Of a stretch of DNA of 64,000 bases, positions 18,365-25,798 are shown in pieces. Source of the DNA: UBA721 sp002705165 (GTDB taxonomy: Bacteria; Planctomycetota; Planctomycetia; Pirellulales; Pirellulaceae); contig JBJLEF010000001.1 of the NCBI GenBank assembly GCA_045565995.1, forward strand, positions 2,046,001 to 2,110,000. The letters run 5' to 3'. Every line of letters begins with the position of its first letter. Positions within the stretch are counted from its first letter, which is position 1. The translations under genes and the position numbers were made by a program. Below the pieces are notes generated by a model that was not told the origin of the DNA, did not search any database, and saw nothing but the letters and a program-made list of their open reading frames with translations.

Positions 18365-19591
18365 ATGCGTCTAATTACCGTTTTAGTACTCGCAGTCTTT
18401 GCTGGTAGCATTGCTGGAATGTTACACAGCCAATGGAATTTATCGGGAATTCGTGAGCAGTTGCGACCAATTAATCCGGGTAGTGTTTCGCAATTCGTGG
18501 GAAAACTCGAAACAGCTAAAAGTGCATCGATTGATGGTCCGATTGCGGTCGTTGTCGGATCAACGGAATATGATTTCGGCACGATGGAGCGACGGGGAGT
18601 TCGTACTCACACGTTTGTGATTCGCAACGATGGTACAAAGCCCCTCACACTTGAAAAAGGGGAAACCACTTGCAAGTGTACCTTGAGTTCGCTCGCTTCC
18701 GACGAAATTGAGCCGGGTGATTCGGTTGAGGTGCGTTTGGAATGGACGGCTCGGGAAGTTGGGCCATCTTTACGTTTTGCTCAAACAGCCGACATTATTA
18801 CGAATGATCCAAATAACCGAACGATTCAACTGGTCGTGAAAGGGCAGATCGTTCAGTCCGTAATGCCCCGACCTGATGTTCTTACGATGAATGGCTTGTC
18901 CTCAGGCGAGGGAATTACTGTCAAAGGTAAGATCTTTGCGTACAAAGAGGTTGAGGAGCCCCTGCAAATTGTAGAGGTTGTATTTCTTGAAGATACGCCT
19001 GAGGAGCTGATCGAAATTACATTTGTGGAACTGACCGAGGAAGAAGTGAAGGAAGAATTACGAGCTTACAGCGGATTGGAAATGACGGTCAAGTTGGCTG
19101 CAGGATTACCCCCGGGCTCCTTTAGTTTTCCTGTAAGGCTTACGACAAATCTCCCTGATGCTCCGAAGGTAGATGTCTTTCTCAACGGATCTGTTGCTAC
19201 AGATATTACTATTTTTGGGAAAGGCTATCGATCTTTCCGTGAGTCCGGTAGTCAGCACATTGGTGTTTTAGATTTGGAGCCAGTTTCTTCAGAACAAGGA
19301 TTTGAAACCAGTATTAATCTGGTAGTAAAAGGTGCCTATCGGGAAAAGGTTGAGTTTGCCGTGAAAGAAGTCGAGCCGGCTTCACATCTGGAGTTGAGTT
19401 TGGGCGAGCCGGCCCCTATTGGTAATGGAAAGACCTTCCATCACAGGCTCACGATTAAAATCCAGCCAGGCGCTAAACAGATAAGTCGCCGTGGAGGAAA
19501 TTTAGGCATGCCGGCTCGAATTGTCTTGAGTAGCACTCATCCATTCGTAAAAGAAGTTTCACTGGAAGTATTGATGTCGGTTACTAAGTAG
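18365..19591 (+). CDS. DUF1573 domain protein with N-terminal membrane anchor
   Basis: The frame opens at 18287, but MRLITVLVLAVFAGSIAGML at 18365 is a clear hydrophobic N-terminus and the true start, giving 408 residues. A DUF1573 Ig-like domain follows at about residues 55-150 (EYDFGTMERRGVRTHTF, then NDGTKPLTLEKGETTCKCTL, then VEVRLEWTA). These domains resemble ASPM-SPD-2-Hydin modules and are abundant in planctomycetes and Bacteroidetes; the molecular role is unknown. The remainder is all-beta and probably two more Ig-like repeats. It is exported to the periplasm. The four-haem lipoprotein gene starts 17 bases later, so the two are co-transcribed. Confidence 0.8.
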   Translation: MRLITVLVLAVFAGSIAGMLHSQWNLSGIREQLRPINPGSVSQFVGKLETAKSASIDGPIAVVVGSTEYDFGTMERRGVRTHTFVIRNDGTKPLTLEKGETTCKCTLSSLASDEIEPGDSVEVRLEWTAREVGPSLRFAQTADIITNDPNNRTIQLVVKGQIVQSVMPRPDVLTMNGLSSGEGITVKGKIFAYKEVEEPLQIVEVVFLEDTPEELIEITFVELTEEEVKEELRAYSGLEMTVKLAAGLPPGSFSFPVRLTTNLPDAPKVDVFLNGSVATDITIFGKGYRSFRESGSQHIGVLDLEPVSSEQGFETSINLVVKGAYREKVEFAVKEVEPASHLELSLGEPAPIGNGKTFHHRLTIKIQPGAKQISRRGGNLGMPARIVLSSTHPFVKEVSLEVLMSVTK

Positions 19592-19608
19592 AAACAGAAT
19601 TACGGCTT

Positions 19609-21192
19609 ATGTCAGAAAAGATTCAATATCTTCAGTTTGCGTTGTTGCTTAGTGTGATTTGTATTGGTTGCATCGTACTAAGCGGTTGTGGTGATGATAT
19701 GATCACTCCTCCCAAGTCCGCGGAGTCAATGTCATCAGTTCAGACGAATTTGGATCCCCAAGTTCATCAAGACGATTCCACGCAGGATAGTAACCGTCCA
19801 GCAAGAGAGCCTTCAGCGTTGTATGCCGGCTGGGATAACCCACAGGATATTCTAGTTTTTACCGGACGCCAATTTGGCTATGTCGAGCCCTGCGGTTGTA
19901 CCGGACTAGAGCGTCAAAAGGGAGGACTCGCGCGTCGATACTCTTTCATTCGAGGCTTACAGGAACAGCAGGGCTGGAATGTGGTTTCGGTTGATACTGG
20001 AAATCAAGTTCGACGGTTTGGACGCCAGCCAGAACTGAAATTCAACCTGACATCAGAACTTTTGAAAAGAATGGGATATCAGGCTGTAGGACTTGGACCG
20101 GAGGATTTGAAATTGCCAGCTGGTGAATTGTTCGCTGTGGCAGCTGTTGACGACAACAATGAGTCGATGTTTGTCAGTTCCAATGTAGCGATTCTTGATC
20201 GGGAGTTCACTCGCAGGTTCCAGTTCATAGAAACGGATCATCACAAGATCGCTGTTGTTAGTATTATCCAGGACGATTGGCTCAAATCTTTGTTCAGTGA
20301 TGACCTGATTGTTGAAGATGTCGAAGAAGCATTAAAGTTGGTGGCAGCGGATGAAATGTTTCGCCAGGCGTCGCTGAAGATCCTTGTTGTTCACGGGACA
20401 TTTGACTACGTACGTCATTTGGCAAAGTCTCATAACGAATATGACTTACTGGTTTGTGCTGGAGCTCCGGGCGAACCCGCTTACGAATTAGAAGAGGTGA
20501 AGGGGGGCAGTACCAAAGTCCTGAAAGTCGGCGAAAAGAGTATGTATGCTTCGGTTGTTGGGGTTTTCGATCATGGTAATGCCAAGCCTGGATTGAAATA
20601 TCAACGCGTACCTTTAGATGCCAGTTATTCGGATTCGGCAGAGGTTCTGGCAATATTCAAGCAATATCAGGAAGCATTGCAACGAGCTGGGTTTGAGGGG
20701 CTAGGAATTCAATCAGAGGATCACCCGTCCGGTTATCGATTTGTTGGCAGCAAAGCTTGTGCAGAATGTCACCAGGACGAGTTCGAGATTTGGGAGAATT
20801 CTCCGCATGCCCATGCAACGCAATCACTTATTGCTCCACACGGTCGGGCGGAGATTCCTCGTCAATTTGATCCTGAATGTTTAAGTTGCCACAGCACAGG
20901 CTGGCGGCCGCAAAAGTATGTCCCGTACGAATCTGGTTTTATGAGTTTGGCGGAGACGTTCAAATTGCAGGGGAACGGTTGTGAGAACTGTCACGGTCCC
21001 GGGAGCGAGCATGTGCGACGTGAACAGGAGCCAAACAGTACTTACGATTCATTAAATGAATTACGGAGCTTTGTCCACAGGAGTCTCGAAGATGCGATGA
21101 TATCCTGTTTTGAGTGTCATGACCTCGACAACAGTCCTGACTTTCATCAAAAGGGTGCTTTTAAAGAGTATTGGAATAAAATTAAGCACTAA
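19609..21192 (+). CDS. four-haem cytochrome lipoprotein with 5'-nucleotidase-like N-terminal domain
   Basis: The signal peptide ends in the lipobox LSGC, so the protein is lipid-anchored outside the cytoplasm. Residues about 75-340 resemble the metallophosphoesterase/5'-nucleotidase fold found fused to cytochromes: LVFTGRQFGYVEPCGCTG, GGLARRY, VVSVDTGNQ, VVHGTFDYVR, LLVCAGAPGE. Residues 380-515 are a cytochrome c554-like part with four CxxCH haem sites: CAECH (384), CLSCH (424), CENCH (458) and CFECH (500). An electron-transfer role at the membrane is likely; the partner is unknown. Most metal-binding His/Asp of true phosphoesterases are not obvious, so the N-terminal domain may be a non-catalytic relic. 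Its stop overlaps the yebC stop on the other strand. Confidence 0.85.
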   Translation: MSEKIQYLQFALLLSVICIGCIVLSGCGDDMITPPKSAESMSSVQTNLDPQVHQDDSTQDSNRPAREPSALYAGWDNPQDILVFTGRQFGYVEPCGCTGLERQKGGLARRYSFIRGLQEQQGWNVVSVDTGNQVRRFGRQPELKFNLTSELLKRMGYQAVGLGPEDLKLPAGELFAVAAVDDNNESMFVSSNVAILDREFTRRFQFIETDHHKIAVVSIIQDDWLKSLFSDDLIVEDVEEALKLVAADEMFRQASLKILVVHGTFDYVRHLAKSHNEYDLLVCAGAPGEPAYELEEVKGGSTKVLKVGEKSMYASVVGVFDHGNAKPGLKYQRVPLDASYSDSAEVLAIFKQYQEALQRAGFEGLGIQSEDHPSGYRFVGSKACAECHQDEFEIWENSPHAHATQSLIAPHGRAEIPRQFDPECLSCHSTGWRPQKYVPYESGFMSLAETFKLQGNGCENCHGPGSEHVRREQEPNSTYDSLNELRSFVHRSLEDAMISCFECHDLDNSPDFHQKGAFKEYWNKIKH

Positions 21193-21944
21193 GCTTCGTT
21201 TTGTAATGCAGTAACCACTTCATCCGTCAAATTGAAGTTGGCAGACACATTTTGAACGTCATCATGATCGTCTAAAGCTTCCATGAGCTTTAATACCTGT
21301 TTTGCTTGTGCAACATCCAGATCGATCGTATTGTTGGGGATTCGAGTAACCTGCTTTGATGTGACCACAATTTCAGCTGCTGCCAACGCTTCCGCAACAG
21401 CAGTGTACATTTCCGGTTCACAAGTGATTTCATACTGCTCACCTTGAAGGAGGAAGTCATCCGCGCCTGCTTCGAGAGCAGTTTCCATAGTGGCTTCTTC
21501 ATCCGAGCTGTCTGCAGGAAGAAGAAAGAGTCCCTTGCGCTCAAATAACCACGCTACACAGTTGGTCGCTCCCATGTTGCCACCATGAATTTCAAACATT
21601 TTACGAAGTTCCGGAGCAGTACGATTCCGATTGTCGGTCATAATCTCGCACATAATAGCCACACCATGAGCACCGTAACCTTCGTAGATGATTTCTTCAA
21701 CGTTACCACCGTCTAGCTCCCCCGTTCCTTTTTTAATAGCACGAGCGATATTGTCTTTTGGCATGGATACATCTTTCGCATCCTGAATTGCCTGACGAAG
21801 ACGGATATTTGTAGCCGGATCTCCTCCACCTATTTTGGCAGCAATGATAATTGCTTTGGAGAGTTTGCTCCACAATTTACCGCGTTTGTTATCAATCGCA
21901 GCTTTCTTGTGTTTAATGCCTGCCCAATGGGAATGTCCTGCCAT
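21189..21944 (-). CDS. yebC: YebC/PmpR family protein (TACO1-like)
   Basis: It starts MAGHSHWAGIKHKKAAIDNKRG, the invariant YebC start; the in-frame ATG four codons upstream is therefore not used. Further marks are ARAIKKGTGELDGGNVEEIIYEGYGAHGVAIM and NRTAPELRKMFEIHGGNMG. Length 251 is normal. Family members act on ribosomes stalled at proline runs and some are described as transcription regulators; it is cytoplasmic. It is the last gene of the leftward block nusA to yebC and ends tail-to-tail with the haem lipoprotein gene. Confidence 0.96.
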   Translation of the reverse strand: MAGHSHWAGIKHKKAAIDNKRGKLWSKLSKAIIIAAKIGGGDPATNIRLRQAIQDAKDVSMPKDNIARAIKKGTGELDGGNVEEIIYEGYGAHGVAIMCEIMTDNRNRTAPELRKMFEIHGGNMGATNCVAWLFERKGLFLLPADSSDEEATMETALEAGADDFLLQGEQYEITCEPEMYTAVAEALAAAEIVVTSKQVTRIPNNTIDLDVAQAKQVLKLMEALDDHDDVQNVSANFNLTDEVVTALQNEA

Positions 21945-22038
21945 GTTGAATTCCATTTCTATGTGGATTAGGAGGGAGTCAAGGAATTACTTTTGGTAAC
22001 AATCGGTACCATGATTATGAGAAATAGCTGCTGGGGTA

Positions 22039-24267
22039 TCAATCACTCAGATTTTCGAGCTTCGTGCGGAGGAGATCGATTTGTTTTCTATCTTTTTCAG
22101 CATCCAGCAATTCCAATGCTCTTTGCCACATCTGCTCAGCCTCCTTTTGATTGCCTAACTGGAGATGTGTGTCTCCTAAATGGTCACAGATAACACCATC
22201 AGAGTTGTTAAGCTCTCGGGCTGCTTCGAGCTCAGCTTGGGCCTTTTCGTATTTTTCCAATCGATAGTAAACCCATCCAAGGCTATCCCGGTAAGCGGCA
22301 TTTTCAGGCGCTGCTTTGACAGCTTGCAAGGTCATTTGTTGAGCTCTCAATAAGTGTTCATTCCGTTCTGCCCAAAGGTACCCGAGATCATTAAGCGCCC
22401 CCAAGTCTTCCGGATTTGTATCTAAAACTTGCTCAAGCCATTCGACTGCTTCGTCTGCTCGATCTAACCGCTGGCACAGAATAGACAGGGTCAATTTAGC
22501 ATCCCGGGCGATATTTGCTACGTTTGGATCAGACTGCATATCATCGAGTTTAGTTAAGAGTTGTGTGTACTCCTGTTGTGCCTGTTCCCATTGCCCCGTG
22601 TGGTATAGAACCCAGGGGTATCTGCTGAGTAGGCGAGGGTTGTTGTTTGCTTGGTCAGCAGCAAGTTTCGCGGAGTTCATTGCCTTTTGGTTTTGCTCGG
22701 TGAGTAAATAGGCACTAGAGAGCAGGAAGTGGATGGCCGGTTTATTCCTTAGATATTCGTTTTGAAGAGCACTTTCCAAAACGGCGATTGCTTCCTTAAG
22801 TTCATCGTTGATCAATAACTGGATTCCCCAGTGCTCATAGAACGCCCCGCTTTGCCGGGGAGCCTCTGCAATCGCCAGTTCAAAAAACTTTCGAGCCTGT
22901 TGCCAATCTTTGACTTGTGAGAATAATAGGGCCGTCGCCGCGGCAGTATGGCTTGTGAACGTTTTCAAGCTTGGGTTTGTGTTTTTAGGTGTTTGGTCGT
23001 TGGCTGAATAGTCATGCACGACTTGGGCCAATTGCTCCAGTTGTTTTTTATTCGAAGTGATTCTGGAGATACGTTGTTGCTGTAGCGATGCAAGTGAACG
23101 ACTACGGGAGTACACCGTACCCAGAACCCAGGCTAACTCTATCGCGGCCGAATCGGTGATCGTTATCTCTTCGGAGTGTTCAGGAAGTAAGGCATCGACC
23201 GCGTGCTGATAACCACTAAGTATTGGCTGACTCGGCAAGAACTTACGTAACTGCTGAATAGCCAGCTCCAGGTCTCCAGTGGTTAAGGCTATCTCGGCTA
23301 ATGCATACCCTAAGTATGGGTTCGAGGTTTGCGTTTGCTGAAGAGCTTGTAGTTGCGCCATACTGATCGCGTTGGCTTCTTCTCTATGTTGAACTCGGTT
23401 GATACTGATGAGTAGGCCGTAGGGATCGGCCTTAGCCTGTAGCGATTTGGAGTCAAAGTATTTTTGGAGAGTTGTGCGGGCTTCCTGCGGTTTAGATTCT
23501 GCCAGAAATAGCTGAGCAAGACGAAGGGCGTGGATTTCGGGGTTGGGGGAGACTTGTTGTGCCTGCTCGATGGCTGCCCGCGCTTTATCAAATTGCTTTG
23601 TAGCTTGATAGGCTTCGTTCATCGCCAGAAAGATAGCCCCAGTCGAACCTTTGAGTTGTGTGATATGTGCTGGAGTTAGGCCCGCTTTTTCGGGATTCTC
23701 TAAGGCCGCATTCGCGTTATCGAATGCGACTGATGCAAGATCATTTTTTTGGGCTAATAGCGCCGTGCGACCCAATTCGGCAGATATAAGGGCTTTAGGC
23801 AGTTGCAACGATGAATCGTCTTCGCGTTTGAGGATCGTTTGAAAGGCTTGAAGTGCACGGTCGTATTTACCATTACGGGTTAGAACAACAGCCATCCGCA
23901 TGAGTGCTTGACTGTCTAACGCGTTGTTCTTGATAGCTAAACCAGCGTATCTAGCCGCCTCCTCGGTTCGTTTGAGTCCCATCGCCAGCGGGATGAGCTG
24001 ATTAGAAATTGAGACGACTGAACGATCGTACCTCCAGGCACGTTGATATAGTTGCAGAGCGTCACCAAATTGTCGGCGTTGTTGTTCCAAACGAGCCTGA
24101 CCAAAGAGAGTGGCCGCATGTAGCTTATCGGCTTGAGACTCCGACAGGCGGCTCTGCTCAAGAAGTGTAGCTGGGATTTCGGGTATCGTAAAATCACTAA
24201 CATCGTCACTGATAGCTGACAGTGCTAATAACAAAACAGCGGAAAGCGCAAATAGAATTCGCAACAA
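22039..24267 (-). CDS. large exported TPR protein
   Basis: A 742-residue protein with an N-terminal signal peptide (MLRILFALSAVLLLALSAIS, no lipobox Cys) and then tetratricopeptide repeats almost throughout. Clear units are FGQARLEQQRRQFGDALQLY, ALMRMAVVLTRNGKYDRALQ and GVICDHLGDTHLQLGNQKEA. The protein is presumably periplasmic or membrane-attached and a scaffold for other proteins; I cannot name a partner. The cluster of highly regular repeats at the C-terminus (residues 600-735) is the best conserved-looking part. It lies 93 bases after the lysine-tailed protein and 94 bases before yebC, same direction. Confidence 0.85.
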   Translation of the reverse strand: MLRILFALSAVLLLALSAISDDVSDFTIPEIPATLLEQSRLSESQADKLHAATLFGQARLEQQRRQFGDALQLYQRAWRYDRSVVSISNQLIPLAMGLKRTEEAARYAGLAIKNNALDSQALMRMAVVLTRNGKYDRALQAFQTILKREDDSSLQLPKALISAELGRTALLAQKNDLASVAFDNANAALENPEKAGLTPAHITQLKGSTGAIFLAMNEAYQATKQFDKARAAIEQAQQVSPNPEIHALRLAQLFLAESKPQEARTTLQKYFDSKSLQAKADPYGLLISINRVQHREEANAISMAQLQALQQTQTSNPYLGYALAEIALTTGDLELAIQQLRKFLPSQPILSGYQHAVDALLPEHSEEITITDSAAIELAWVLGTVYSRSRSLASLQQQRISRITSNKKQLEQLAQVVHDYSANDQTPKNTNPSLKTFTSHTAAATALLFSQVKDWQQARKFFELAIAEAPRQSGAFYEHWGIQLLINDELKEAIAVLESALQNEYLRNKPAIHFLLSSAYLLTEQNQKAMNSAKLAADQANNNPRLLSRYPWVLYHTGQWEQAQQEYTQLLTKLDDMQSDPNVANIARDAKLTLSILCQRLDRADEAVEWLEQVLDTNPEDLGALNDLGYLWAERNEHLLRAQQMTLQAVKAAPENAAYRDSLGWVYYRLEKYEKAQAELEAARELNNSDGVICDHLGDTHLQLGNQKEAEQMWQRALELLDAEKDRKQIDLLRTKLENLSD

Positions 24268-24360
24268 ATATTCACCTTATGCTCTAACTGGATTTAATAT
24301 CAAAGCCCGAGTATTACTGTTTGTATTCTAGCAAAAGGTGGGACGCGGTCGAACGCCGTT

Positions 24361-25305
24361 TTAGCGAGGCTTCTTAGGGCGACCGGATTTTTTCTTAGGT
24401 GTTGCCTTCTTTTTCTTGGGAGCAGCTTTCTTCTTGGGAGCAGCTTTCTTCTTGGGAGCAGCTTTCTTCTTGGGAGCAGCTTTCTTCTTGGCCGGAGCAG
24501 CTTTCTTCTTGGGAGCGGCTTTCTTCTTGGCCGGAGCAGCTTTCTTCTTGGTTGTTTTTCTAGCAACGGTTTTAGAATTGCCGGCTTCTTCTTTTTCCGC
24601 GGCGACTGATTTCTTGGAAGGTTTTACAGGTAGATTATCAGTGCAGCTCTTGTTGATTTTGAGCAGGATTTCATGTGTCTTTTTCCCGTAGGGGTCTTCG
24701 GCAAGTTGTGTGCCAAGCATGTGGAGCAGCGAGCCAAACTCAACACCTTTATTCTTGGCAATCGTACGTTCAAGTCCGGCGACTTTGCCGGACTGTCTGC
24801 CTTTGGGAGTTACGATGCTGAGGATTTCCAAGGCATCCAGTGCACCGTCACTAAGTGGAATAGCGTGTCCACCAAGGCCGTTTTGGACGGTATAGTTGAC
24901 TACGAATCTTGGAATCTCATCGTAGTAACCATTAATCGTGGCAGTTGTTTTGCTCAGTCCTTCTTTTGCCATAAAGGAAAGATCGAATGAAAAGTGAGTT
25001 TCATAGACATTGAACAGGACACGTCGGAGATTACGAGCTGATTCAGCAGCACGAGGCAGGCAGCCCATTACTTCGGTAAGCTCGGAAACGGTAGTTACTC
25101 GTACTTCGTTCCAGTCGACATATCGCGTTTGAACCTTGCTAAAGGCTTCCGTTGCCTGATCCGGAGTGGCATTTTCCAGACAGCAGGCATAAAGCAGTTG
25201 TTCCAGGATAGGGCGGTCCTTCACGGGCAATTGCACTTTAGGGAATTGCTTTTTCAAAACCGTAAATGTCTTCTTAATTAACGAAGCTCGTTTTGCAGCG
25301 CTCAT
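24361..25305 (-). CDS. endonuclease III-like (HhH-GPD type) domain with histone H1-like lysine tail
   Basis: Residues 1-235 are helical and follow the order of the HhH-GPD DNA glycosylase fold: DRPILEQLLYACCLENATPDQATEAF, then WNEVRVTTVSELTEVMG, then ARNLRRVLFNVYE, then LSDGALDALEILSIV, which aligns with the VDTHVxRVxNRLGL strand-helix of EndoIII. I do not see the HPGVGRKTA hairpin lysine or a four-Cys iron-sulfur site, so it may bind DNA without cutting it. Residues about 240-314 are (AAPKKK)n-type repeats, as in histone H1 tails and bacterial Hc1-like proteins. It lies 40 bases behind rbfA. A nucleoid-associated role is an inference. 314 residues. Confidence 0.7.
   Translation of the reverse strand: MSAAKRASLIKKTFTVLKKQFPKVQLPVKDRPILEQLLYACCLENATPDQATEAFSKVQTRYVDWNEVRVTTVSELTEVMGCLPRAAESARNLRRVLFNVYETHFSFDLSFMAKEGLSKTTATINGYYDEIPRFVVNYTVQNGLGGHAIPLSDGALDALEILSIVTPKGRQSGKVAGLERTIAKNKGVEFGSLLHMLGTQLAEDPYGKKTHEILLKINKSCTDNLPVKPSKKSVAAEKEEAGNSKTVARKTTKKKAAPAKKKAAPKKKAAPAKKKAAPKKKAAPKKKAAPKKKAAPKKKKATPKKKSGRPKKPR
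24395..24555 (-). repeat. coding repeat array of AAPKKK-type units
   Basis: About eight 18-base units (complement of GCAGCTTTCTTCTTGGGA, some with an extra GCCGGA) encode the lysine/alanine/proline tail of the preceding protein. Near-identity of the units at DNA level means recent duplication or slippage; copy number is likely to vary between strains. Confidence 0.8.
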
Positions 25306-25345
25306 AATATTGTTTATCTATTGAGGTAACCTTCGGATAGAACTC

Positions 25346-25741
25346 TTAAATGTTATCAAGGTTCTCCGAGGCGTGATCCAATTCGTCTTCTATTGGGTTG
25401 GGAGGTAAAACTTCATCGAGGATTTTAGTGACTTCCAGCGAATGCTTTAGGCCTTCGTCCTGCACAAATTGCAGTTTGGGTGTATATCGAGTGTCGATTC
25501 GATTTGCGACTTTGCGTTGCAGGAATCCAGAGGCGTTATTTAGCCCTTTCAGAACCTGTTGGCTATTGGTTTCTGAACCCATGATCGAGACATGGATTCG
25601 GGCATGACGTATATCTCCGGACACTTCGACCTTCGTGACCGTAACATTCTCAATGCGAGGATCCCGGAGGTCCGTAATAATCGCTGTGCTAACGACCTCA
25701 CGAATTGCCTGAGCTGCTTTTAATACTCGCCGAGAACTCAT
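25346..25741 (-). CDS. rbfA: ribosome-binding factor A
   Basis: Late assembly factor of the 30S subunit; it binds the 5' helix region of 16S rRNA. It starts MSSRRVLKAAQAIREVVS, with DPRIENVTVTKVEVSGDIRHARIHVSIMG (the central strand) and LQRKVANRIDTRYTPKLQFVQDEG, all standard for RbfA. Length 131 is normal, with an acidic C-terminal tail. It is 57 bases downstream of infB, the usual nusA-infB-rbfA order. Confidence 0.97.
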   Translation of the reverse strand: MSSRRVLKAAQAIREVVSTAIITDLRDPRIENVTVTKVEVSGDIRHARIHVSIMGSETNSQQVLKGLNNASGFLQRKVANRIDTRYTPKLQFVQDEGLKHSLEVTKILDEVLPPNPIEDELDHASENLDNI

Positions 25742-25798
25742 AGATTATTGTATGCCTTGGAAATCAGAGACTTTGTTAGGAACTTGTGATTGCCGTAA

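Noticed and set aside
24416..24691. Rightward frame of AAFFLG repeats
   Set aside because: Antisense of the lysine-rich tail of the gene at 24361-25305.
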